From: Flavobacteriaceae bacterium PS02293
Lineage (GTDB): Bacteria; Bacteroidota; Bacteroidia; Flavobacteriales; Weeksellaceae
Assembly (NCBI GenBank): GCA_029960045.1
Contig: JASCOV010000005.1
Coordinates: forward strand, 186,001 to 250,000
DNA length: 64,000 nt
Reading direction: 5' to 3'
Position 1 is the stretch's first letter. Each line of letters opens with the position of its first letter. The translations under genes and the position numbers were made by a program. Of the stretch, positions 28,901 through 36,390 are shown piece after piece. The notes under the pieces were generated by a model. That model was not told where the DNA came from. It worked only from the letters and a program-made list of their open reading frames with translations, and did not search any database.

Positions 28901-29228
28901 TGTGAGAGTACATTCTGTAAACAACACGACTGGTTTGGAATCATCAAACTGTTCTGATTCTTCATTCTCTATTTCTGAATATCTTGCAGTATCAGATGTA
29001 AACAAAACAGGAATCTCAGTATATCCAAATCCATTCACAGATATCCTTAAGATCTCTGATGTAAAAGGTGTTAAATCTATTTTGGTTAACGATATCTCTG
29101 GAAGACAAGTTAAATCACTTGCTCCATCAGCAGAAATCAACCTTTCTAGTCTTAATACTGGAGTATACATTGTAAATCTTCAGATGGAAGATGGAAGTGT
29201 AAAAACCGTCAAAGCAATCAAAAAATAA
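25917..29228 (+). CDS. Array adhesin 2: beta-helix/GEVED surface protein, T9SS cargo
   Basis: 1103 residues with signal peptide MKKILLTSILALGVGVSAQ. Residues ~40-600 are a right-handed parallel beta-helix with many N-rich turns (YNKIYSNTFDTIDHSAI, ITDNSITNNTTF, VNIVNNIIGDLKA). A linker ending in STPDLGAYEFTY is typical of choice-of-anchor Q surface proteins. An Ig/Fn3-like module, a GEVED domain (VWIDYNNDGIFDN, GEVEDYIVKI), a second Ig/Fn3-like module and the shared sorting cassette follow. Beta-helix folds occur in adhesins and in polysaccharide lyases; no lyase catalytic signature was recognised, so an adhesin or glycan-binding role is the safer call. Confidence 0.87.
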   Translation: MKKILLTSILALGVGVSAQVTGVKTIGTDYATLADAFTDLNTQGVGSGGVTLNIPAGYTETAPVGGYSLGTTALNATLSAANPLVITKTGSGSNPIFSAQAGTFTAASTIPANGASDAIFKFLGTDYVTIDGLTIQESSSNTTLATAMESGIQFLNLSATDGCQYNTVKNSTVKLKYVATLANVGILFAHTANSATAISPTSVEGTHSYNKIYSNTFDTIDHSAIRILGFVSTTFYDRNNDIGGSSASTGNTATNINTGNGWTNGTAVYGSSQSNFNVSYNNFTANSNFGVFLAPGGAYSSSTVNNNNITVTSGYHSAAAALPAGIFSYYLTANTGAFVANNNIISISSSAAGAVQPSYGIFTDSTGSTDITGNTISGTTYYGFRGINASSTAAVNITDNSITNNTTFAATTSSLSYNSMGIYLTATGSTTNILRNKIYGLSTVGASNATHGIYVAANTTNSTVNIVNNIIGDLKATAANATTVSLSGIYLAAASNNTNYNLYYNSIYLNGTSSGANFNSTGIYHANSATATVSQLDLRNNIITNLSTAKGTGYATALWRNAAALANYAATSNNNDFFVSSSATNNKIYYNGTTSYDFAGFQAAVTTREANSLNSNPSFLSIESSNANFLKVNPTGATTADLDNKGQVLAGYTTDYAGITRNTSTPDLGAYEFTYTAPTTVPSCVTLSPATGTTGVQPNPTTLSWNAITGVDGYKVYIGTTSGNYDIVNGTTTASTVYSLSLDKNKTYYAKVTAYNSVGDATGCSEVTFTTSDWVYCVGTGTTSTINPYLAINKVAFSDLSNTSSNASYEDFTTTVAAANVNRQGVYTFSITNGSAGAGFYTNDQAYVWIDYNNDGIFDNTTERTAITINAATSTASITIPATALLGTTRMRVRYSNSAGANYNTACGTALYGEVEDYIVKILPSCATVSSPANSATINATGSSQSVSIEWSAVTDANKYKLYVGTTAGGTDILNGTEVTGTSYTSTLNSNKTYYVRVHSVNNTTGLESSNCSDSSFSISEYLAVSDVNKTGISVYPNPFTDILKISDVKGVKSILVNDISGRQVKSLAPSAEINLSSLNTGVYIVNLQMEDGSVKTVKAIKK
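28983..29228 (+). repeat. Sorting-cassette repeat, copy 2
   Basis: The second 246-base copy of the C-terminal cassette (begins LAVSDVNKTG, ends VKAIKK). It differs from the others at scattered mostly silent or conservative sites. Confidence 0.9.
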
Positions 29229-29252
29229 TTTCAAAAAATTATTGCAATATCT

Positions 29253-29276
29253 AAGCCCGCTCGATTGAGTGGGCTT
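29253..29276 (+). terminator. Terminator after adhesin 2
   Basis: AAGCCCGCTC (29253-29262) pairs with GAGTGGGCTT (29267-29276), with a T-run. It belongs to the same hairpin type as those after adhesins 3, 4 and 5. Confidence 0.88.
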
Positions 29277-29390
29277 TTTTTATCAAATACATTGCCATAT
29301 CAAATTTTCAGTAACATTAATTTACCAATTCATACATTTTATTAAAAAATAATTATTAAATTTACTACTGTTTAAAACAATTAAATAATT

Positions 29391-32039
29391 ATGAGAAAAA
29401 TTTTACTTTCAAGTTTTGTGACATTTGGTCTCTATGCCAATGCACAGATTAGCGTGAGTGCAACAGCAGGTACACCGACTGCCACGTACACAACACTCAA
29501 AGACACCTTTGATGCCATCAATGCAGGAACACATCAAGGAAACATCAATCTGAGTATTACCGCAAATACGACAGAGACAGCTTCTGCTGTACTAAATGCT
29601 GTAACAACCTATTCAGCTATTGTTATCAAGCCTACAGTAGCTGCGACTATTTCCGGAGCCGTAGCTTCTAACCCATTAGTGAAAATTCTGGGTAACAATG
29701 TCACAATTGACGGATCAATAACTGCAGGAGGCACAACTAAAGATCTTACTTTCAGTAATACTTCCACTACAGGACCATCAGTCGTTTTTATGGGATCTGC
29801 AGCCAGTGCAACACCACTAACCAATGTCACACTTAAAAACGCTATATTTATAAATGGTAGCGCTAATTCCACTAACATTATAATTGCTAATGGAACAACG
29901 ACTGCAGGATACTTTAACAATATAACCATTCAGAATAACGAACTTAGAACTGGTTTTAATGGTTTATTCGTACTAGCAAATACAGCAGCGGGTAACGGAA
30001 ACAATTTGGTTATTACTGGCAACACTATCAATAACACCATTGTACAAAATGGTATTTATGTTGCTGGTGTCGGCGGTACATCTACCATCAGTAACAATAC
30101 TGTAGGGATTACAAACCCTACCGTTGGATCATCAACTACTCCAGCTGGCGCTATCGGAATAAACGTAGCTGCAGCAACTAACAATGCATCGGTATTTGGA
30201 AATACAATCAGTGTAAAAAGTACAGCTGCTTCGGGAGTAAATTACACAACAGGTATCGCCCTATCACCAGGTGCAACGAATGTATCTACTAAAATATACA
30301 ACAATACAATCACCGAAGTAAGCGGATTCTTAACTTATATTAATAGCAGCGGGGTTTATCTTACTGGTGTAACGCCTAATGTTAGCATATATAACAATAA
30401 AGTATCTGGAATTAAAAACACCAATACAGGAGGAACACCAATACAAGGATTCCTGTTAGGATCTACTTCTACAGCAGCCAATGTATTAGTTTATAACAAT
30501 TCCATTTCTGATGTACAGGGAACAGGAGCAAGTCAAGTAGCCGGAATCTATGCCTTTGCAGGAGCAGGTTATAAAATTTACAACAACTCCGTAAGTTTAA
30601 ATACATCAAATACTGAAACGGGAATCTCAGCAGGACTATATGTGTACGGCACAAACATAACAGCTGCAAATGGTTGGGATATTAGAAATAATATTTTATC
30701 CAATAGCAAAACAGGCGGTTCTAGATACGCTATCTATTCAACTGCTGCCAATACTGTTTTTAGTAATATTGATTACAATAACTACAGCTCTTCAGGAACT
30801 GCATTAGGGTATACAGGATCTGCAGATAGAGTAACATTAGCAAATATACAAACCGGATTTGGAGGGAATACAAACTCACTTGCACTTACCCCTATATTTA
30901 ACGGAACAACCGATTTACACCTAAGCACCAGCAGCAATGCAGGTTTGGACAACAAAGGCGTAACGTTGGCTGAGGTTACAACCGATTTGGATGGTACTAC
31001 AAGAAGTGCTACACCAGATATGGGAGCTTACGAGTTCACATACGTAGCACCAGTAACCGCGCCTAACTGTACAACTATCACATCTCCAGTGAATAATGCT
31101 ACTGGCGTAACACCTAATCCTACCTCTATTGTATGGGCAAATGCTAATGGTGCTACCGGATACAAAGTTTACTTAGGAACTACCTCTGGTGGTACTGATA
31201 TCGTAAACGGAACAGTAACAACAGGGTTGTCATATAGTACAACATTAGATACAAACACAGCTTATTATGTTAAGATAGTACCTTATAATCTAGTTGGTGA
31301 CGCAACAGGATGTACTGAAGTTAAATTCACTACTGGTAATGTTACCTATTGCGCAGCAGGAGCTACGACTTCTGATGAAAAAATTACTAATGTAACTTTC
31401 TCTAATATAAATAACTCATCCACAAATACTACCAACTACTTTGACTTTACAGGAGTTACTGCAAATGTAAACAAAGAGCAAAGCTATCCAATTACAGTTA
31501 CCACATCTCCTTCATATTCTACAGATGCTGTATATGTTTGGATCGACTTTAATAACGATGGTACCTTCGATGATGCTACGGAAAAAACAACGCTTACTTA
31601 TAATTACAGTGGTGCTTCTGCAACTCCAAGTACATCTACCGGCTCCATTGCAATACCAACCACAGCCCTAGTTAAAGCTACCCGTATGAGAATCAGATTA
31701 AATTACACTACTAGCGGCTCTAATACTACAGCTTGCGGAAACTCTACGTACGGTGAAGTTGAAGATTATACTGTAAATATTTCAGGCCCAGGAATGGCTG
31801 TATCTGATGTAAGCAAAGCAAACATCTCTGTATATCCAAATCCATTTACAGATGTTCTTAAGATCTCCGATGTAAAAGGCGTTAAATCTATTTCGGTAAA
31901 CGATATGGCAGGAAGACAAGTTAAATCCCTTGCCCCTTCTGCAGAAATCAATCTTTCTAGTTTGAAAGCTGGATTGTACATTGTAAACCTTCAAATGGAA
32001 GACGGAAGCATTAAAACTTTCAAAGCAATCAAAAAATAA
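29391..32039 (+). CDS. Array adhesin 3: beta-helix/GEVED surface protein, T9SS cargo
   Basis: 882 residues with signal peptide MRKILLSSFVTFGLYANAQ. Residues ~35-540 are beta-helix-like with repeated N/T-rich turns (VTLKNAIFINGS, VYNNSISDVQG, IYNNSVSLN). The segment SATPDMGAYEFTY closes it, as in adhesin 2. One Ig/Fn3-like module (CTTITSPVNNATGVTPNPTS), a GEVED domain (VWIDFNNDGTFDDATE, GEVEDYTVNI) and the sorting cassette complete the protein. It is a shorter paralogue of adhesin 2, lacking the second Ig-like module. The leader GTTTAAAACAATTAAATAATTATGA is almost the same as that of adhesin 2. Confidence 0.87.
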   Translation: MRKILLSSFVTFGLYANAQISVSATAGTPTATYTTLKDTFDAINAGTHQGNINLSITANTTETASAVLNAVTTYSAIVIKPTVAATISGAVASNPLVKILGNNVTIDGSITAGGTTKDLTFSNTSTTGPSVVFMGSAASATPLTNVTLKNAIFINGSANSTNIIIANGTTTAGYFNNITIQNNELRTGFNGLFVLANTAAGNGNNLVITGNTINNTIVQNGIYVAGVGGTSTISNNTVGITNPTVGSSTTPAGAIGINVAAATNNASVFGNTISVKSTAASGVNYTTGIALSPGATNVSTKIYNNTITEVSGFLTYINSSGVYLTGVTPNVSIYNNKVSGIKNTNTGGTPIQGFLLGSTSTAANVLVYNNSISDVQGTGASQVAGIYAFAGAGYKIYNNSVSLNTSNTETGISAGLYVYGTNITAANGWDIRNNILSNSKTGGSRYAIYSTAANTVFSNIDYNNYSSSGTALGYTGSADRVTLANIQTGFGGNTNSLALTPIFNGTTDLHLSTSSNAGLDNKGVTLAEVTTDLDGTTRSATPDMGAYEFTYVAPVTAPNCTTITSPVNNATGVTPNPTSIVWANANGATGYKVYLGTTSGGTDIVNGTVTTGLSYSTTLDTNTAYYVKIVPYNLVGDATGCTEVKFTTGNVTYCAAGATTSDEKITNVTFSNINNSSTNTTNYFDFTGVTANVNKEQSYPITVTTSPSYSTDAVYVWIDFNNDGTFDDATEKTTLTYNYSGASATPSTSTGSIAIPTTALVKATRMRIRLNYTTSGSNTTACGNSTYGEVEDYTVNISGPGMAVSDVSKANISVYPNPFTDVLKISDVKGVKSISVNDMAGRQVKSLAPSAEINLSSLKAGLYIVNLQMEDGSIKTFKAIKK
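31794..32039 (+). repeat. Sorting-cassette repeat, copy 3
   Basis: The third 246-base cassette (begins MAVSDVSKAN). Its 3' end shares an exact 41-base run with copy 4 that continues beyond the stop codon (32017-32057). Confidence 0.9.
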
Positions 32040-32062
32040 TTCGTTAGAATTATCTTATAACC

Positions 32063-32086
32063 AAGCCCCCTCAGTTGAGGGGGCTT
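32063..32086 (+). terminator. Terminator after adhesin 3
   Basis: A perfect 11-base stem AAGCCCCCTCA / TGAGGGGGCTT with a 2-base gap and T-run. Confidence 0.9.
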
Positions 32087-32187
32087 TTTTGTTATTACTA
32101 TGGTTTATCCGCTTTTAGTGTTAATATTCTTTTTTTAGAAGAAAAAAAATTTTATATTCGTATCAGTTTTAATAAATTTATAATATT

Positions 32188-33798
32188 ATGAAAAAAATTC
32201 TATTCTCGTGCCTTGTTGCATTAGGTTTTGGAGCAAATGCCCAGTTCAATCATGTTGGGGATTTTGAAGATGAAACAAACGTTGGCCAGTACGGTCAGTT
32301 TGGAACAGGAACTATTACCGCAGCGGCAGCTTGTACTGGTGCTTTTGGCGGTCAGTTAGCGATTGTTACTGCAACTGCTCAAACAGGTTGGATGGTTCAG
32401 TTGGATGTTTTAGAAGCTGAAGGTCAGGTAAACAATGGTCAAAAAGCAGATCTGAGCATCAGCTATAAGAAAGCAGCTAACGTTGCAGGTACTTTATATC
32501 TTTGTTACATGAACCAAGATGAGGAAACTGGATTATGGAATATAGCATATGTAGGTGCTGGTGTTCCATTAGCTGCTGCTGCAACTACTACTTGCTCTAC
32601 TATTACCGGAAGCATTCCTGCTGGAACATTACAGCCTGGAAAAATCTATGGCGTAGGTGCTTGGTTCGTAAAAACTACTGGTAACACAGGTGGTAATATT
32701 TATATTGATAACATTTCTATTTTACAGGAAGCAGCTCCTTCAGCTCCATCTTGTACTACACTAATAGGTCTTACAAATGGTTCTGTAGTAGCGGCTGGTA
32801 ACTACGCATTAACTTGGAACGCAACTGCAACTGCAGTTAACTACAAAGTAACCGTAGGTACAACTCCTGGTGGATCTAACATTTTCAACGGAACTGTAGC
32901 AGGAACTACAACTAATGTTGTATTGAATCCTAATACAACTTATTATACTAAAGTTGTTCCTAGTAACTTAGTAGGAGACGCTACAGGTTGTACAGAAATC
33001 TCTTTCTCTACTAATACATCTGTTGCACATTGTGGTCCTTTGACTTCTAGTTTACCAACTGCAGTTGCACCAATTAGATCAGTTGCTTTTGCAGGAGTAA
33101 CAAATACTTCCGAGCCAACAGCTACAGGCACTGCAGGTATTGGTTCTTACCCGGCACACCAGGATTTCACCACAACAGAATTCCCAGTTACGAACAACGT
33201 AACCACATTACCAATAACTATTCAAGGAGCAACAAATGGTAATCCTTTAAACGGCTGGGCAGCTTCTGTATTTGTAGATTGGAATAACGATGGTGATTTT
33301 GACGATGCAGGAGAAGCATACTTCAATACTTTTGCAACAAAACTTTACGCTGGAGGTGTAAACACTAACCCAGTTGTATTAACAGGTAATATTACAATTC
33401 CTGCAGGAACTACTCTTGGTAAGAAATTTATGAGAGTTAAATATAACTTCCAAGCTCCTACAGCCACTACATTAAGAGCACCATTGTTGACAGGTTGTGC
33501 AAATATGGAAAATGGACAAGCGGAAGATTATACAATTGATTACACAGAGTTTATGGCTGTTTCTGATGTAAACAAAGCTGGTATCTCTGTATTCCCTAAT
33601 CCATTCACAGATGTTCTTAAGATCTCTGATGTGAAAGGTGTTAAATCTATTTCAGTTAATGATATCTCAGGAAGACAAGTTTCAACACTTGCACCTTCAG
33701 CAGAACTTAACCTTTCTGGATTGAAAGCTGGATTATACATCGTAAACCTTCAAATGACAGACGGAAGCGTAAAATCTTTCAAAGCAATCAAAAAATAA
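32188..33798 (+). CDS. Array adhesin 4: jelly-roll/GEVED surface protein, T9SS cargo
   Basis: 536 residues with signal peptide MKKILFSCLVALGFGANAQ. Residues ~20-180 are a jelly-roll beta-sandwich like carbohydrate-binding or anchor modules (NHVGDFEDETNVGQYG ... GNIYIDNISILQE). An Ig/Fn3-like domain (CTTLIGLTNGSVVAAGNY ...), a GEVED domain (VFVDWNNDGDFDDAGE, GQAEDYTIDY) and the sorting cassette follow. It lacks the large N-terminal helix or Fn3 tract of adhesins 1-3. Binding to polysaccharide is possible from the fold type but not shown. Confidence 0.87.
   Translation: MKKILFSCLVALGFGANAQFNHVGDFEDETNVGQYGQFGTGTITAAAACTGAFGGQLAIVTATAQTGWMVQLDVLEAEGQVNNGQKADLSISYKKAANVAGTLYLCYMNQDEETGLWNIAYVGAGVPLAAAATTTCSTITGSIPAGTLQPGKIYGVGAWFVKTTGNTGGNIYIDNISILQEAAPSAPSCTTLIGLTNGSVVAAGNYALTWNATATAVNYKVTVGTTPGGSNIFNGTVAGTTTNVVLNPNTTYYTKVVPSNLVGDATGCTEISFSTNTSVAHCGPLTSSLPTAVAPIRSVAFAGVTNTSEPTATGTAGIGSYPAHQDFTTTEFPVTNNVTTLPITIQGATNGNPLNGWAASVFVDWNNDGDFDDAGEAYFNTFATKLYAGGVNTNPVVLTGNITIPAGTTLGKKFMRVKYNFQAPTATTLRAPLLTGCANMENGQAEDYTIDYTEFMAVSDVNKAGISVFPNPFTDVLKISDVKGVKSISVNDISGRQVSTLAPSAELNLSGLKAGLYIVNLQMTDGSVKSFKAIKK
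33553..33798 (+). repeat. Sorting-cassette repeat, copy 4
   Basis: The fourth 246-base cassette. It shares an exact 65-base run with copy 5 (33565-33629 against 37792-37856). Confidence 0.9.
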
Positions 33799-33823
33799 TT
33801 CGTTAGAATTATCTTAATAGCTG

Positions 33824-33845
33824 AGCCCACTCAATTGAGTGGGCT
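33824..33845 (+). terminator. Terminator after adhesin 4
   Basis: A perfect 22-base palindrome (AGCCCACTCAA / TTGAGTGGGCT) followed by a T-run. Confidence 0.88.
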
Positions 33846-34015
33846 TTTTATTATAAATAATACATAAGAATACAATAGTGTAATGAAGTAACTATAAATC
33901 AAGCCATTCCATATATTAATTATTAATAACATTGAAAATTACATTAAAATATGACTATAATTTATAAATATAAACTCATAACTTAGAGATTCACAAAAAC
34001 AAATAATTTTATACT

Positions 34016-34567
34016 ATGAAAAAAACAATCATTCTAATGGGAATCCTTTGTGGATTAAGCGCAAACGCACAATGGTCTTTAACTGGAAATTCCGGAACAA
34101 TTGCAGGTACAAATTTTATTGGAACAACTGACAATAAAGATTTAATTTTAAAAACTGACAATTCTGAAAGAATGAGATTTTTTAAAGAAGGATATATAGG
34201 CATAGGAACATCGTCAATAGTTTTCCCAGTTTGTGAGGGATTTGATTGTTTTGATGGAACTTATCTATTATATGTAAAAGGAGGTATCAAAACCGAAAAA
34301 GTAAAAGTCGAGATTGCTGCAGAAAATGGCTGGGCAGATTATGTTTTTGCAAAAAACTATAAACTGATGCCTCTACAAGAAGTAGAAAATTACATAAATA
34401 CTAATGGACATCTACCAGAAGTTCCTACAACAGACGAAGCAATCAAAAATGGAATTGAGCTGAAAGAAATGAACATCCTTCTCTTAAAGAAAGTTGAAGA
34501 ACTCACATTGCATGCAATAGAGCAGAATAAAAGAATTGAGCAATTGGAATCAATCATTAAAAGATAG
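34016..34567 (+). CDS. Secreted tail-fibre-like protein with C-terminal coiled coil
   Basis: 183 residues with signal peptide MKKTIILMGILCGLSANAQ. Residues ~20-60 are shaft-like (WSLTGNSGTIAGTNFIGT, then LILKTDNSERMRFF) as in Bacteroidota proteins related to phage tail fibres. The segment YVKGGIKTEKVKVEIA followed by WADYVFAKNYKLMPLQEVE and HLPEVPTTDEAIKNG is typical of the C-terminal region of S74-type fibre proteins. The last ~40 residues are a heptad-rich coiled coil (MNILLLKKVEELTLHAIEQ), suggesting trimerisation. It has no T9SS domain. Function is unknown. The stop is 4 bases before the start of the metzincin gene, so the two are probably co-transcribed. Confidence 0.75.
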   Translation: MKKTIILMGILCGLSANAQWSLTGNSGTIAGTNFIGTTDNKDLILKTDNSERMRFFKEGYIGIGTSSIVFPVCEGFDCFDGTYLLYVKGGIKTEKVKVEIAAENGWADYVFAKNYKLMPLQEVENYINTNGHLPEVPTTDEAIKNGIELKEMNILLLKKVEELTLHAIEQNKRIEQLESIIKR

Positions 34568-34571
34568 AAGT

Positions 34572-36203
34572 ATGAAAAGATTTTTTAATTTTTTTATGCT
34601 ATTTTGGATAACTAGTTTATTCAATGCGCAAAATACCCCTTTGGGTATTTCTTGTGCAACAGATATTTCTGCAAGAGCTAATAACGAAAAAAACAAATTA
34701 ACATTAGCAGGAACAAGCTGCAGCAACACATCGCAATATTATAGTTCAAATGACTATAATTATACCAATTTCAATCTTTATTTACCAAAATTAACAGATG
34801 ATATAATATATCTAAAGCTGAATTTTATATTTCCTACAAAGCCCGATGGTACAGGAAATTTTGAACAAAATAACTTAGAACACGTTCAAGCCATCGATGA
34901 TGCAATAGCTGATTTAAACAACCGATTATTAAATTTACAACAACCATCATCTGGTTGCGAAGGGTATGGGAACAATAATCAGACAAGCACAAAAATTCAA
35001 TTTCTTGTTAATAAAATATGGAAAGTAGATCCAGCTTGGGATTATCTCTACACAGGATATGATACTACTTGCCCTGTATCACAACAACCATGTTCAAATT
35101 TCTATTACACCCTTAATCCTTCCTCTCCATATTATTATTACAGGTATTATGACAATGACCCAACAGTTCCAAAAGGTATTAATATTGTTTTTGCAAACAA
35201 TGGTAATGTTTATAATGGAATAATTAATCAAAATTATAACGTTCCTGGTGGACAAGGTTGGGCAGCATCAATGGAATCCTCAAACACTGATTATAATCAG
35301 CAACTTAGACAATTTTTCCCAGACGTTTTTAATGATTATTTAGTTAAGAAGAACTATGTGGCGGATAATCCTGACCCTCAGAGCCCATATCCAAACACAC
35401 CTTGGTCAACCGTACGTAGTTGGTTTATAAATATATTAGGCGGTGGGGTATTACACGAGACAGGTCATAATTTTAATTTACAACATACCTCTTGCAATGA
35501 ACACTTTATGCAGCAAAGCGGAACAGCGCCTCGCAACTATGTCAGTAATCGTGATATTTCCAAAATGTATTTAGCAGCATCCACTAAGAGTATGCGACAA
35601 TATTTTACAGAAGATTCTTTTAAAAACACCAACATTGGCGTGTCAAGTGATGAAACTTGGGATATCAATTTCAGGTTATATTCGAATGTTAAGATTGATG
35701 ACAATTCAAACCTCAAAGCAACATGTAAAATCATAATGGCGCCTCAAAGTAGATTCATTGTCAAAGATGGCAGTAATTTTATTATCGAAGGCGCAGAGAT
35801 AACATCCGCTAATAATTCATCTTGGAATGGTATCAAGGTAGAAGGCAAAGGCTCTCTCCTAATCAATCCTAATACGCTCATTGATACAAAGTATTTTTAC
35901 GCGTACGCAGATAACACACTGCTGCCTGGAGGTAAAATGAGTTCTGGAGCCAAAGAATTATTAAAAGAAAACTCTATAGTGAATGAAGATTATAAAATAT
36001 ATCCAAATCCTACAGGAGATTTTATTAACATAGAAACAACTAACAAAATATCTAATATCGAAGTCTCTAATTTACTGGGCAAATCTTTTTCTATCAAATA
36101 CAAGAATAATAAAGTAGATGTTAGGAACTTGCCACAAGGTAATTTTATTCTTAAAATATATAGCGACCAAGGTATTAGAACCATCAATTTTATCAAAAAA
36201 TAA
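34572..36203 (+). CDS. Putative secreted metzincin protease, T9SS cargo
   Basis: 543 residues starting at the ATG at 34572, which gives a signal peptide (MKRFFNFFMLFWITSLFNAQ). A longer frame would begin at a TTG inside the previous gene. The zinc motif HETGHNFNLQH (residues 295-305) fits HExxHxxG/NxxH, with Asn at the usual Gly position. A Met-turn candidate NEHFMQQSG lies about 10 residues downstream, followed by RNYVSNRDISKM as in M43-like cytophagalysins. A beta-rich stretch (IIMAPQSRFIVKDGSNFIIEG) and a T9SS type A domain (YKIYPNPTGDFINIE, VSNLLGKSF) complete it. It is inferred to be a surface or extracellular metalloprotease. Substrate unknown. Confidence 0.75.
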   Translation: MKRFFNFFMLFWITSLFNAQNTPLGISCATDISARANNEKNKLTLAGTSCSNTSQYYSSNDYNYTNFNLYLPKLTDDIIYLKLNFIFPTKPDGTGNFEQNNLEHVQAIDDAIADLNNRLLNLQQPSSGCEGYGNNNQTSTKIQFLVNKIWKVDPAWDYLYTGYDTTCPVSQQPCSNFYYTLNPSSPYYYYRYYDNDPTVPKGINIVFANNGNVYNGIINQNYNVPGGQGWAASMESSNTDYNQQLRQFFPDVFNDYLVKKNYVADNPDPQSPYPNTPWSTVRSWFINILGGGVLHETGHNFNLQHTSCNEHFMQQSGTAPRNYVSNRDISKMYLAASTKSMRQYFTEDSFKNTNIGVSSDETWDINFRLYSNVKIDDNSNLKATCKIIMAPQSRFIVKDGSNFIIEGAEITSANNSSWNGIKVEGKGSLLINPNTLIDTKYFYAYADNTLLPGGKMSSGAKELLKENSIVNEDYKIYPNPTGDFINIETTNKISNIEVSNLLGKSFSIKYKNNKVDVRNLPQGNFILKIYSDQGIRTINFIKK

Positions 36204-36231
36204 TTCTTTATAAAATTATCTTCATAGCTAG

Positions 36232-36256
36232 CCCCGCTCAAATAAATTGAGCGGGG
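36232..36256 (+). terminator. Terminator after the metzincin gene
   Basis: CCCCGCTCAA (36232-36241) pairs perfectly with TTGAGCGGGG (36247-36256), followed by a T-run. The stem resembles those of the adhesin genes. Confidence 0.9.
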
Positions 36257-36356
36257 TTTTTATTATTAAAATATAATTATTAAATCTCCCAGAATTTAAA
36301 TTTATCTTTTTGACAACATAAATACAATATAATCGATATAAATTAAAAATAATCTG

Positions 36357-36364
36357 TAGATTTG
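36357..36364 (+). promoter_or_regulatory. -7 element upstream of adhesin 5
   Basis: TAGATTTG fits TAnnTTTG and ends 26 bases before the ATG, the same spacing and sequence as for adhesin 2. Confidence 0.5.
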
Positions 36365-36390
36365 CCGGAATTAAATAAAATTAAATAATT

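Noticed and set aside
34536..34571. Longer start (TTG at 34536) for the metzincin gene
   Set aside because: It overlaps the previous gene and puts 12 hydrophilic residues before the signal peptide. The ATG at 34572 gives a normal signal peptide.
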